Source of the DNA: Halobacteriovoraceae bacterium
GTDB lineage: Bacteria > Bdellovibrionota > Bacteriovoracia > Bacteriovoracales > Bacteriovoracaceae
Reading direction: 5' to 3'
DNA: 38,585 bases
Assembly (NCBI GenBank): GCA_002718735.1
Contig: PBFR01000035.1
Span: forward strand, 1-38,585
A model generated the notes under the pieces. The model had not been told where the DNA came from, did not search any database, and worked only from the letters and a program-made list of their open reading frames with translations. This document shows, in pieces, positions 25,801-34,918 of this stretch. Position numbers and translations under genes: made by a program. Every line of letters starts with the position of its first letter. Positions within the stretch are counted from its first letter, which is position 1.

Positions 25801-28403
25801 ATTTCAGAGAATGGAACTTCTTGATGGGATAGGCCCCAAGCGACCTCTTTCCTAATAGCATTAACTGTGTCTATTGGCGCTTCTTTCCTCTCTCCACACA
25901 CGACACTACCATTAACAAAGTACCCAATAGTATTTAGAAACTTTGAGTTATTTCTCCCTCTAACTGGCATTCCTACAATGACACGATCCATCCTTGAGTA
26001 ATCCATCAAAGCTTGGGTATAACAGCTCATCAAAAGACTATACGTACTTACGTCATATGCTTTAACAAACAAACTTATTTTTTCAACCAAATCTGGGGAG
26101 AATTCAAATTTCACCTCATCAGCTTCAGTATTTATAGTTGCTGTTCTGATTTTATCTGTGGGTAGATTCAGCTTTGGCAGCTCACCAGAAAGTTTATTCT
26201 TCCATGCTTCTAATTCGAGTTGGTACTGATTAGATTTCAAATATCCTGCTTGCCATGAAGAAAAATCCAAATAACCCATTTCTTCTTCCGGTAATGCCAT
26301 ATTTGAATATGCTAAGTCTAGATCCCTAAAGAAGATATCGAAGGACCAGCCATCAAAAATAATATGATGAAACATAGCAAAGATAATATAGTCATTCTCC
26401 CCAAGCTTAAAAAGTTTGACAGAAAACAATGGTCCAGCCTCAAGGTCAAATGAGACCCTAGCGAACTCATTCATTTGGTCACGAGCGCTCTCATAAGTTG
26501 CATTAATTTCTTCAATTGAAAAATTTAAATCTTGTATCGCAAGGATCTCTTGTTCGTTATTTTTATTGATTACCGAACGGAGGGATGGATGTGCTTCAAT
26601 CACAGTTAAAAATGCATTTTCAAGTCGATCCTTCTCGACTGAACAAGATATCCTAATCGCTGATGGTAAGTGATACACTCCACTATTATTAGGGTTTAAC
26701 TTCTCCCAAAACAGGGTTTGTTTTTGTGCACAGGAAAGTGGATAGCGGCTTTTCTTTTCGACAGGTGTTTCAATAGGATTAATTCTAGAGCAATTAAAGA
26801 AGTAGGTGGAAAACTCAGCTAGAGTCGGTGCACAAAGGAGATCTTTTAACTTTACATTTACGCCATACTTCTCCTTGGCCAAATGACAAACATCTACACC
26901 TAAAAGGGAATGCCCACCGATGGCAAAGAAATTTGCATTTGCAGGTATATCTTTTATTTTTAAAACCTCCTGCCAGATATCACGCGCGATACTAAGCTCA
27001 TTTTCGTCAAGACTAGGAGTAGGTTTAATGGCCTCCTTCTTTCCACTGGGCGTCTTCTCTACTGATGCTTTCAAATTTGTACCGCTAATAATTTGCTTGA
27101 GATTGGTCTCATAGGTTTTCAACCAAGCTTTGATAGTGTCCTCTTTAAAAAGATTACTATTGTATTGACATTCAAGAGTACAAATATCTCCAAGCAGTGT
27201 TGCATTAATGAATATTTCAAAATTTTCAAAATTACGCGGATTACTCACATACTGTGCACTTAGTTCACCAAACTCCATTCCCTGTCCAGGATACTGCTGA
27301 TCAACGTTAAAAATAACATTTACAAGTGGAATTTTGGATGGGTCTCTTGGAATTTTTAAATGCTTTAGAATTTCTCCAAAGGTTGTATTCTGGTGGTCAA
27401 AAGCATCTAACATTTTATTCTTTGCTTGCTCGAACAACAAGGAAAATGGCATATCATGCTTAAAATTAAACTTAATTGGCAGTAAATTTACCAGGTGACC
27501 AACTAAATTCTCATGTCCATTGTTAGCTTGAGCTGCACTACTAATACCTACAACAATTTCTTCTTGTTTTGTAAGATCATTTAGCAAAAAAGCAAAGTTT
27601 GCCAACAAAAGCTGGTAGATACTCTTTTTACTTCGTGCAGCATATGAACGAGCATCAATGATTGTTTCAGGAGAGATATGATAATCGATCCTAATAGAAT
27701 CGTAGGTCCTGATACTTGGTCTATTAAAGTCTAGCGGTAGATTTAATTCGCTAGGCAAATCTCTAAATTCATCAAGCCAGTACTTAGGAATTTCTTGATC
27801 CTGTGTTGATTTTTCCAATGCGTATTCGTAGAAACGAGGTACATCTACCTTCAAAGGTATTGCCCCCTTTTTTGTAAGCAATTTGTAATAATTACTAATA
27901 TCAGAGACAATTAGGGCCATTGACCAGCCATCGCAAACGAGGTGGTGACCAGTTAAAAACATGTAATGCTCTTGCTCTGAGACTTTCAAAACTTCTGCTT
28001 TGAATACAGGTCCACTATTTAAGTCAAATTCGTATTCTGTGCAGGTTCTTGCATGTGCTTCAACTGTCTCTTCATGATCAAAGTTTCCAGTACAATCCAT
28101 AAAATCAATTTTTCTAGGTGTGTGAACACCGACCATAAAGTCTTTGCCACGTGGAGAAAATGTTGCTCTAAGCGCATCCCTTGAAGCTATAGTTTCATTA
28201 AAGGCCCTCTCTAATGAAGGAAAATCCAATTTTCCCTTAAGAGCAATTCGAATGGACTCATTATAACAACGGTTGGCATTTGGATCCATCTCTATACTCG
28301 CCCAGATTTCCCTTTGCGAGGCAGTCGTCGGAACACTCGTAACTAACTCCCCATCTCTGAAGGGATTAAAACTAACTGTTGTTGAATTATGATAACTATT
28401 CAT
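22878..28403 (-). CDS. Nonribosomal peptide synthetase, C-PCP-C-A(Gly?)-PCP-TE
   Basis: This 1841-residue synthetase follows the hybrid megasynthase by 9 bases. Domains in order: C1 (HHLVCDGWS near 152), PCP1 (FFAIGGHSLL, Ser near 498), C2 (HHIIFDGWS near 678), A (about 990-1475, A3 YTSGSTGLPKG near 1138), PCP2 (FFDVGGHSLL, Ser near 1528), and TE (about 1590-1841, GGSFGG near 1678, His near 1819 in NGIHSKF). The A-domain code by alignment to GrsA is D-I-L-Q-L-G-M-I-W-K, which is the known glycine pattern. The A10 motif reads NCKIDR instead of NGKxDR, keeping Lys. The first module has no A domain; a TPSGK in its C-PCP linker looks like an A10 relic. Good SD (AGGGGA) at the ATG. Confidence 0.93.
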   Translation of the reverse strand: MNSYHNSTTVSFNPFRDGELVTSVPTTASQREIWASIEMDPNANRCYNESIRIALKGKLDFPSLERAFNETIASRDALRATFSPRGKDFMVGVHTPRKIDFMDCTGNFDHEETVEAHARTCTEYEFDLNSGPVFKAEVLKVSEQEHYMFLTGHHLVCDGWSMALIVSDISNYYKLLTKKGAIPLKVDVPRFYEYALEKSTQDQEIPKYWLDEFRDLPSELNLPLDFNRPSIRTYDSIRIDYHISPETIIDARSYAARSKKSIYQLLLANFAFLLNDLTKQEEIVVGISSAAQANNGHENLVGHLVNLLPIKFNFKHDMPFSLLFEQAKNKMLDAFDHQNTTFGEILKHLKIPRDPSKIPLVNVIFNVDQQYPGQGMEFGELSAQYVSNPRNFENFEIFINATLLGDICTLECQYNSNLFKEDTIKAWLKTYETNLKQIISGTNLKASVEKTPSGKKEAIKPTPSLDENELSIARDIWQEVLKIKDIPANANFFAIGGHSLLGVDVCHLAKEKYGVNVKLKDLLCAPTLAEFSTYFFNCSRINPIETPVEKKSRYPLSCAQKQTLFWEKLNPNNSGVYHLPSAIRISCSVEKDRLENAFLTVIEAHPSLRSVINKNNEQEILAIQDLNFSIEEINATYESARDQMNEFARVSFDLEAGPLFSVKLFKLGENDYIIFAMFHHIIFDGWSFDIFFRDLDLAYSNMALPEEEMGYLDFSSWQAGYLKSNQYQLELEAWKNKLSGELPKLNLPTDKIRTATINTEADEVKFEFSPDLVEKISLFVKAYDVSTYSLLMSCYTQALMDYSRMDRVIVGMPVRGRNNSKFLNTIGYFVNGSVVCGERKEAPIDTVNAIRKEVAWGLSHQEVPFSEISRNINQTNTAGFNPIYQAFFSFQDISGRSQKFNGSLYKQVNVDCVHASVDINMWVKASPDKIEGSMVYRKDLFFKETMDRFYEYFLDLVEFAIDDPDKAWHECKPKSLMNFYKSFNNTYKLNTTEDFVELIDRNSLRYPGKVAIISGDKKITYQELKTYSDSIAQELIELGLESGDLVGLGCDRDVNAPIFLLGILKAGCGYVPLDPTFPDDRLDYIAKNSGVKLIVSNVERELKFKQFCDTHKNFNDFNFSKKFTGVKKSENSSMAYVIYTSGSTGLPKGVQVSRAALNNFLCSMSKKPGMNSNDTFLAVTTFSFDISALELYLPLLVGGELIIASKAETMDAEDLIHLVQKYNVNVMQATPTTWRMMLSCGWTGGKDFKVLCGGEAFPVDLAKQLASVSSQVWNMYGPTETTIWSSCERVKYVDDYVSIGRPIDNTSMYILDENMLPVPYGVAGDLYIAGEGLALGYHKQPELTKQSFVPNSMTLKGRMYRTGDIARFNNKGDLVCIGRSDGQIKLRGYRIELGEIETAIAKQTNINEAVVVVKNKATANPVLAAFVRVHNKSGFNQFKIQEQLVKTLPSYMIPSQFYVVDSYPQTLNCKIDRKELESLEVCENTQSEEQNVHTNSSLEVVESVKEIWMRTLEVESCKFQDSFFDVGGHSLLAVDLFRELETKLKVNLPLSILIEDPTLGGIIKHISPNINFEEDVEQIKGSSNEDRELFVPNICKSIVPIKRSGTKAPIFVFHSVGGNVLNYMRLGSVDSGHPIIGVQAKGVDGVALPSNSLHDMAKAYAEEILLVRGDGPYILAGGSFGGFLALEVGRILRDLGMEVRPIIMFDTFGPGLDLKGARGFDSSILGKIKMALGWRVKRYLIRAQCRALSYIGLPIPHGIRHQNIEFNNYEALWTCELKDYDGDIVLLRAPIDKTVWYREPEMGWKNHINGKINLHYVNGIHSKFIESEDFLKVLENALRDF
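27030..27059 (-). other. Possible A10-motif relic in A-less C-PCP linker
   Basis: The linker between C1 and PCP1 encodes KTPSGKKEA followed by a Pro-rich stretch. In module 1 of the same pathway the A10 motif is KTPSGKLDRKSL just before its PCP. The close match suggests that an A domain once sat here and was deleted almost exactly; a chance match is possible. Confidence 0.45.
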
Positions 28404-28412
28404 TTTATTCCC

Positions 28413-31400
28413 CTATCTAATTTGTAAGTATTGCCCATTTTTTTCTGGATGAGGTAGGAACCATCCAGGATTTCCATTGAGGTCTTTGCCAAGCCGTGCC
28501 CCCTTAGGCATCCCACCGTCTTTTTCCAGTGGTGCTCCAGGCATAAGCTCATTTTCTTGCAATTGATGAACTACGCTCATTATAGTTTTTTTAACAAGCT
28601 CTAAGTCATTTTCAGAATGTGCCAGATTGATGAACCATGGAAAGCCATCGTATTGGTGAACCCCTTCATTCCTGAGCATTGCAAAGAAGAGATCTGAATA
28701 CATATAGTCATTCTCTATCCACTTCGGCTTAAGAAGAGAACCAAAGTTTATGAACCTAAGATTTGATTGGCAGTTTTCAAGATAGCAATTAAGTTCATCC
28801 ACAAAGTCTTGAGTTCTTTGATTGAGAAGCTCTAGGCCTTGGACACCCACTTCTTTAAGAATTGTTAGTGCCTCCTTTGCTGCTCTCAGAGCCAAAGGAT
28901 GCCTAACAAATGTACCGGCGAAATAAGTTACACCAACTGTTGGTACAGAGTCATCTCCATACTCCCAATGACCACCATCTAGTGCATCCATATACCGGGC
29001 CTTTCCCGAAAGAACACCTATTGGCATTCCACCGCCAATAATCTTTCCGTAGGTACATAGATCTGCTTTGACACCAAAGAAGGATTGGGCACCCCCTGTG
29101 TGAATTCTAAAACCAGTTATGACCTCATCAAAGATCAAACAAACATTTTCTTTTTGCGTTATCTCTCTGAGTTTCTTGAGAAACTGTTTTGGTTGTAAAT
29201 CACACCTTCTACTTTGAACAGGTTCCACCAAAACGGCAGCAACTTCTCCACTTGAACAAAGCTCCTCAATTTCATTCAATGACTCTTCTTCTCCATAGTT
29301 TAGTACAATAATATTTTCAACAGCAGATGAAGGTATACCAGGTGCCGCAGGTAAAGATTTACCTTTATGAGAACTCCTAACTATAACTTCTTCGATGATT
29401 CCGTGGTATGACCCATTAAAACAAATAACTTTGTCCTTCCCAGTTATAGTCCTAGCAATTCTCATGGCCCCGAGAACAGCTTCAGACCCTGTATTGCAAA
29501 ATGCACTTCGCTCATTTCCTGTTAATTCGCTAATAAGGTTTGAAACCTCGGAGACCAGTGGATGTTGGGGTCCGATCTCCATGCCCTGTGAGATCTGTTC
29601 TGTGAGGGCTTCATTTATTCTTTTATTATTATTTCCAAAGAAGTTGGATCCAAACCCACAAAGCATATCAACATATTCATTGCCATCAATATCTATAATT
29701 TTTTGTTCCATCGAGCTCTTTGAAACTATTGGGTACACAATCTCTTTTGATTCAGGTCTAAATCCAGTAACGACTCTGGGATCGGCATGGACATTCCTAT
29801 TATCCTGAGCAAACGATTTAGATCTTCTAGTTTTAGTATTATACTCTTTAACAAACTTACGATAGAACTCCATTTCACTAAGATTGGTCTCACTAGTATC
29901 GGAGTTGATCTTGGCCATCGCCCCGAATGCTTTATTTCTATCTTTTGCTGCCTTTGTAGCGGTTGGCTCTAATGGAGTTTGCTTTTCAGTTTTTGATTTT
30001 GTATTTGAAGCTTTCTTTTTACTACCCACAAGTTCCAGTTGAAGCTTCATTATATTCAACTGCTCATGAATAAGATTGTCTATTTCAGATGCAGGGGACA
30101 TATCGATTATCTCTTTATCATCAATGCAAAGGGAAGTATTTTGAACGTTCGATGCCATTTCAGTTGTGGCCGCGGGAACGTGCTCACTTAAAACCACGCT
30201 ATCCTGAAGATGCATACTTAGGGCCTCAATCGTATTAAATTCTTCAGCTAACTGTCTAAACCCCAGATTTACTTTAAACTTCTGATTGATTTTTTGAACA
30301 ATTTGGGTCAAAAACAATGAGTCCATCCCCATCTCAAAAAAACATGTGTCTTCACTGTAATCACATAAATCAATGCCAGATGCATCCTCCACAACCTGCC
30401 CTACGATCTTAATAAACTCATCATTTCGATCATTTTTCATTTTGACACCCCTAATATCTAGATTTGTATTGTTATCTGTTTTTTGATTTTCAAGCCAATG
30501 TACTGTTTTCTTAAATTGATACGTAACAGCTGGTACAAAACGAACATCTTCATTTCGATACAAAGGCTCAAAATCAACATCAATACCAAGCTGCCAAAGA
30601 GATCCAAGGCAATTAAGAAAATATGTGTATTCACTTTCATCTGGCACAACTCCAGAAACTGAGATAAACTCACAATTGAGGCCCTTATCCTTCGCTACAC
30701 TATTTCCAAGCTGTTTCAGAACTGTTCTCGGTCCAACTTCTAAGTAGATGGACTTCTCATCTAAAATCTTTTCAAGTGCAGGTGAAAAAAGTACTGTACG
30801 AGCAACATGTTCGGCCCAATAGTCATTGGAACAGAAATTTTCACTTTCCAAATCTCCAGTAACTGTAGAAATGAAAGGCCTTTTTGGTGATTTGAATTCA
30901 AACCCTCCAATATAGCTTTTAAACTCAGAAATAATGGGTTCCATCATTTTGGAATGGAAAGCGTGCGAAGTGTGTAGAATTTTATGGGCCCAGTTCTTCG
31001 TTTTCAGTGTTTTTGACATTTCTTCAAGACAAGCAATTGGACCAGCGATGACAACTGACCTTCTGCTATTTATGGCAGCAACTTGGATAGTCTTAGGCAG
31101 AAGACTTTCGAGTTCTTCAACTTGTGCCATTACACTCATCATTGCTCCCCGCTCAAGGTTGGACATGAGACTGCTTCTTTTACATACGATTTTGAGTGCA
31201 GCCTCAATGCTAATAACGCCACTACAAACACAAGCACTCAATTCACCTATACTATGACCGATGTATCCATCAGGAGTTACATTGAAGCTTTCTAGCAATT
31301 TGGACAGGCAGTATTCAAAAGTAAGAATAGCTGGTTGGGTGTAATAGGTGTCATTAAGTATTTTCACATCTGCATTATCACCAAGCATGATACCTAGAAA

Positions 31401-34400
31401 GTCCTCAGAAAATTCTTGAGATACAATCGAGCAGCAGGATTCAAAGTGCTTTCTAAACTGGGGAAATTTTTCATACAGCTGTTTACCCATCCCAACATAC
31501 TGTGAACCCTGCCCAGGGAACATAAATACAAGCTTTTCAGCTTGATTTTTTTTAGTGGATGCCCACTTTCCATTTTTTGTCCTGAATGTTCTGAGATTAA
31601 ATGTAGCTCTTTTACTTAAAGAGAAAGCTTCGTTTGTTGAAAAGTTTATCTTACCAGCTTTTTCGTCTAGAACCTTTTTCATCTCGTTTAGAGATTCTTC
31701 GTTTTTAGCACTTAGTATAAAAATTTCATCTCTATCACCATGTTTATCTTTCTGATCTATGAATCCCTGGATAATAACATGGGCATTCGTTCCACCGACA
31801 CCAAATGAGGAAATACCCACCAATGCGTCCTTTGCAATTGCCACATTCTCTTTTGCAGGGACGAAATTTACCTTTTCAAACTCGATATTTTTATTTGGTA
31901 CATCGATACCTATTGTGGCAGGCATTAATCCATTCCTAAGCCCCAAACATCCCTTAATGAGGCCGACTACACCTGCGGCTGCAGTTAAGTGTCCCAAATT
32001 TGATTTAATACTACCTAGATAGCACTTATTATCATGACCAAACTGACGAAATGCCTTCGAAAGTGCTGCAACTTCGATGGGATCGCCTATCGGAGTCGCC
32101 GTGCCGTGCCCTTCAACATAAGCAATATCATTTGGGTTTACCCCCGAATCTAATATCGCAGAAGTAATGGCCTCAGTCTGGCCATTAATGCTAGGAGCAG
32201 TGAAGCTCATTTTGTCAGCTCCGTCATTGTTTAGCCCAACCCCTTTAATAAGAGCGTAAATGGTATTATTATTCTCTAACGCAAATTCTTTCCTCGTAAG
32301 TACAACAAGTCCTGCTCCTTCGGTAAATATAGTTCCACTGGCATTGTCACTATATGGCCGACAAAAACCATCTTTAGAAAAGATTGACCCCTCTTGATGT
32401 ATATAACCCTGTTTGTCTTGGCCATGTATTGATATTCCACCGGCAATTGCAACATCACATATTCCATTTCTTAAAGCCTCGACTGCTTGAACAATTGCTA
32501 CAAGTGATGTTGAACATCCTGTATATATACTAATAGCTGGACCTTTGAGTCCGATTTTATAAGCTGGCCTTGTTGCAATGTAGTCTTTTTCATTTGCAAG
32601 CATTACGTTAAACTCGCCAAATTCTTTAACTTTTTCAGAATATGCATTAAGGTTTTTGCTATAAGTATTGTTACCGGCCCCAGCAAAAACACCAACCTTA
32701 CCTTGATAGGTTGTTGGATTAATCCCAGCAATCTCAAGTGCTTCCCAACAAAGCTCCAACATTTTTCTTTGTTGAGGATCCATTAATTCGCACTCTCTTG
32801 GCGTCATACCAAAGAAGCTACCGTCGAATTCTTTTCTGTCTTGAATAACTCCTTCTGCAGCAACAAAACTTGGAGACTTTTTCACAATAGAACTGACAGA
32901 GCTACACGTATCCTTAAGGTCAAAACGCGTAATGCCACAGCGATTGTTTTTTAATAGCTCCCACAATTCATCAACACTTCCTGCACCTGGGAATCGTCCG
33001 CACATACCGATAATTGCAACATCTCTATTTTTTACACCCTGACGTTTCTGATCTTTTAGTCTACCGGTAGGATTAGACCTTAGTTTGGCCTGCTCTCTAA
33101 TTGTTGTTGCTTCAAATAATTGAACCGTTGAAATTTCTGGAAAAATAACTTTAAGTTCTTCGACTAAATCCATTGCAAGTAATGAAGTTCCACCCAAATC
33201 AAAGAACTTGTCATCGATTCCTACTTCATCAAGAAGAAGTACTCTTTTCCATGCGTTTGCTATTTTTTGTTCAACTTCACTTCGAGGAGCAACATATTCA
33301 TTTCCTAACTCTCCTCTTCTTAAACTGGGACATCTTAGTGATTTACGATCAAGCTTACCCGAAGGAGTTTTTGGAAATTCTTCAATCTCGACCACAGCTC
33401 GAGGTTGCATATAGTTTGGTAGACGACTCTTAAGACTGGCTATTAGACTTACCTTATTCTGTAGATTTCCTTTAACGTATACGACTAATGCCGCTTCTCC
33501 ACTTGGTAAAACAGGCGTCCCTACACAAACTTCATTATTAATAAAAACTTCCTGTGCGATTCTTTCAAGTTCTCCTAACTCCACCCTGTGTCCAGCGATC
33601 TTCACTTGATCGTCAAGACGTCCTAGGAATTGAAGCTCTCTATCCCTGTTAACTCGCACATGGTCTCCAGTTCTGTAGTATCTCTGATCATTTAGAAAAA
33701 CAAATCTTTCATTTGTTGTCTTTAAATCATTAATATAAAAATCAGCTAAGCAATCCCCTCCTACAAATAGCTCCCCCTCTGGCGCCTCCTTACCGCTTTT
33801 GTCAATGATTAGGAAATCTACATTTAAAATAGGTCTACCAATAGAGGGCAAAGCAATCCAATTTGCTGGTTCTCCATCCAATGTTTTAGAGAAACAAACA
33901 TGCGTTTCACTAGGGCCATAGTGATTAAAGAGCTTCGCGCCAGTGTTATTGAAAAAGGTTTTGATGTTTTCGTTTATTCTAAGTTGTTCACCAGCTACGG
34001 CAACATTTTTTAAATATTTCGGCCATTGTTTTGAATTACAAGCAAGCTTTGCCAGTTGATCTAACGCCACAAAGGGTAAAAACATATTCTCAACTCTACA
34101 TTCATCTAAAAGGCCTAACAATTTTGTAAAGTCCTTTCTTGCCTCCTCAGTTGTTAGGACTAGTGTTTCCCCATGTATAAGGGTTCCAAATATTTCTTGA
34201 AAATGAACATCAAAAGAAATGGGTGCAAAGTGAAGGGTTCTTCCTTTGTCTATTTGTGTGCTTTGCCATGAAAGGAGATTTAATAAGGACTTTTGTCCCA
34301 TCGAAATGCCTTTAGGTTTCCCTGTACTACCGGAAGTATAAATGACATATCCATTATCATTTTTAACAAGAAGTTCACCTTCATTGGATTCAATTGCTTG

Positions 34401-34763
34401 CATAAAATTGATATGTTCAATTTCACTGCTAAAAGACTCACCATCTCCAATTACGGCGTAGGCATTCGCCTTCTTGAGCATATAAACTAAACGTTCTGGT
34501 GGGTATTCAAGATCTAGTGGCAAGTAGTAGTGACCTGCTTTTAAGACTCCAAGAATTGCACAAATTTGGTCAAAACCTCTAGGCATCCCAATACCAACCA
34601 CAGAGTTTTTTTCGGTGACAATGGTAGAGATTTTTAAAGCGATCTTGTTTGATGCTTCATCGAGATCTTTATAGGTGAATTGATTTCCTTTAAAGATAAC
34701 TGCTATCTTATCGGGACTTTGCTTTACTTGTTCAATAATTTTTTCTTGTAGTGAATTTCCCAT
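28413..34763 (-). CDS. Hybrid NRPS-PKS megasynthase, A(Pro?)-PCP-KS-AT(malonyl)-ACP-aminotransferase
   Basis: I start this at the ATG at 34763 (AAAGG upstream), giving 2116 residues; an upstream GTG at 34790 would add nine. Domains in order: A (about 1-475, A3 YTSGSTGKPKG near 141, A10 PSGKLDRKSL near 469), PCP (FFDLGGTSLL near 525), KS (about 579-1010, Cys near 749 in TGCSTSL, His near 885 in EGHGTATP and near 923 in NLGHL), AT (GHSIGE Ser near 1171, HAFH near 1267, predicting malonyl-CoA), ACP (GMDSL, Ser near 1480), and a class III PLP aminotransferase (about 1660-2095, Lys near 1905 in TYGKIIGGG). The A code reads D-V-Q-F-A-A-H-V-C-K, close to proline codes. There is no KR or DH, so the beta-ketone would be transaminated, as in mycosubtilin and iturin synthases. 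Confidence 0.93.
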   Translation of the reverse strand: MGNSLQEKIIEQVKQSPDKIAVIFKGNQFTYKDLDEASNKIALKISTIVTEKNSVVGIGMPRGFDQICAILGVLKAGHYYLPLDLEYPPERLVYMLKKANAYAVIGDGESFSSEIEHINFMQAIESNEGELLVKNDNGYVIYTSGSTGKPKGISMGQKSLLNLLSWQSTQIDKGRTLHFAPISFDVHFQEIFGTLIHGETLVLTTEEARKDFTKLLGLLDECRVENMFLPFVALDQLAKLACNSKQWPKYLKNVAVAGEQLRINENIKTFFNNTGAKLFNHYGPSETHVCFSKTLDGEPANWIALPSIGRPILNVDFLIIDKSGKEAPEGELFVGGDCLADFYINDLKTTNERFVFLNDQRYYRTGDHVRVNRDRELQFLGRLDDQVKIAGHRVELGELERIAQEVFINNEVCVGTPVLPSGEAALVVYVKGNLQNKVSLIASLKSRLPNYMQPRAVVEIEEFPKTPSGKLDRKSLRCPSLRRGELGNEYVAPRSEVEQKIANAWKRVLLLDEVGIDDKFFDLGGTSLLAMDLVEELKVIFPEISTVQLFEATTIREQAKLRSNPTGRLKDQKRQGVKNRDVAIIGMCGRFPGAGSVDELWELLKNNRCGITRFDLKDTCSSVSSIVKKSPSFVAAEGVIQDRKEFDGSFFGMTPRECELMDPQQRKMLELCWEALEIAGINPTTYQGKVGVFAGAGNNTYSKNLNAYSEKVKEFGEFNVMLANEKDYIATRPAYKIGLKGPAISIYTGCSTSLVAIVQAVEALRNGICDVAIAGGISIHGQDKQGYIHQEGSIFSKDGFCRPYSDNASGTIFTEGAGLVVLTRKEFALENNNTIYALIKGVGLNNDGADKMSFTAPSINGQTEAITSAILDSGVNPNDIAYVEGHGTATPIGDPIEVAALSKAFRQFGHDNKCYLGSIKSNLGHLTAAAGVVGLIKGCLGLRNGLMPATIGIDVPNKNIEFEKVNFVPAKENVAIAKDALVGISSFGVGGTNAHVIIQGFIDQKDKHGDRDEIFILSAKNEESLNEMKKVLDEKAGKINFSTNEAFSLSKRATFNLRTFRTKNGKWASTKKNQAEKLVFMFPGQGSQYVGMGKQLYEKFPQFRKHFESCCSIVSQEFSEDFLGIMLGDNADVKILNDTYYTQPAILTFEYCLSKLLESFNVTPDGYIGHSIGELSACVCSGVISIEAALKIVCKRSSLMSNLERGAMMSVMAQVEELESLLPKTIQVAAINSRRSVVIAGPIACLEEMSKTLKTKNWAHKILHTSHAFHSKMMEPIISEFKSYIGGFEFKSPKRPFISTVTGDLESENFCSNDYWAEHVARTVLFSPALEKILDEKSIYLEVGPRTVLKQLGNSVAKDKGLNCEFISVSGVVPDESEYTYFLNCLGSLWQLGIDVDFEPLYRNEDVRFVPAVTYQFKKTVHWLENQKTDNNTNLDIRGVKMKNDRNDEFIKIVGQVVEDASGIDLCDYSEDTCFFEMGMDSLFLTQIVQKINQKFKVNLGFRQLAEEFNTIEALSMHLQDSVVLSEHVPAATTEMASNVQNTSLCIDDKEIIDMSPASEIDNLIHEQLNIMKLQLELVGSKKKASNTKSKTEKQTPLEPTATKAAKDRNKAFGAMAKINSDTSETNLSEMEFYRKFVKEYNTKTRRSKSFAQDNRNVHADPRVVTGFRPESKEIVYPIVSKSSMEQKIIDIDGNEYVDMLCGFGSNFFGNNNKRINEALTEQISQGMEIGPQHPLVSEVSNLISELTGNERSAFCNTGSEAVLGAMRIARTITGKDKVICFNGSYHGIIEEVIVRSSHKGKSLPAAPGIPSSAVENIIVLNYGEEESLNEIEELCSSGEVAAVLVEPVQSRRCDLQPKQFLKKLREITQKENVCLIFDEVITGFRIHTGGAQSFFGVKADLCTYGKIIGGGMPIGVLSGKARYMDALDGGHWEYGDDSVPTVGVTYFAGTFVRHPLALRAAKEALTILKEVGVQGLELLNQRTQDFVDELNCYLENCQSNLRFINFGSLLKPKWIENDYMYSDLFFAMLRNEGVHQYDGFPWFINLAHSENDLELVKKTIMSVVHQLQENELMPGAPLEKDGGMPKGARLGKDLNGNPGWFLPHPEKNGQYLQIR

Positions 34764-34790
34764 ACGCCCATAACCTTTGTTCTTTAGCAC

Positions 34791-34918
34791 TCGATGCTCA
34801 GAAGGCTATATATGCCTCTAATATTGCTCAGGTTATATTCAATTTAAGGGCTATAATCACCAAGAAGAACTTATATAAAAGGAGGGCGATGCTTAGACAT
34901 TGTTAAATTAAGGCAGGC
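34791..34918 (-). promoter_or_regulatory. Leader region upstream of the NRPS/PKS genes
   Basis: These 128 bases lie between the PPTase stop and the megasynthase start, large enough for an internal promoter. I see AT-rich boxes (TATAAC and TATATA-like) on the minus strand but none with a convincing -35 at normal spacing. On the plus strand a perfect SD (AGGAGG) precedes a five-codon open frame at 34889-34906, probably meaningless. Confidence 0.25.

Noticed and set aside
30934..31257. Plus-strand open frame inside the AT domain region
   Set aside because: Antisense to conserved AT motifs and with a composition typical of shadow frames.
28413..34763. Possible trans-AT PKS
   Set aside because: A complete AT domain with GHSIGE and HAFH is present in cis between KS and ACP.
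34763..34790. GTG start for the hybrid megasynthase nine codons upstream of the ATG
   Set aside because: No SD precedes the GTG, while the ATG at 34763 has AAAGG upstream and gives a normal A-domain start.
34889..34906. Five-codon open frame with a perfect AGGAGG on the plus strand
   Set aside because: Too short, with no promoter or downstream gene on that strand; likely chance in an AT-rich leader.
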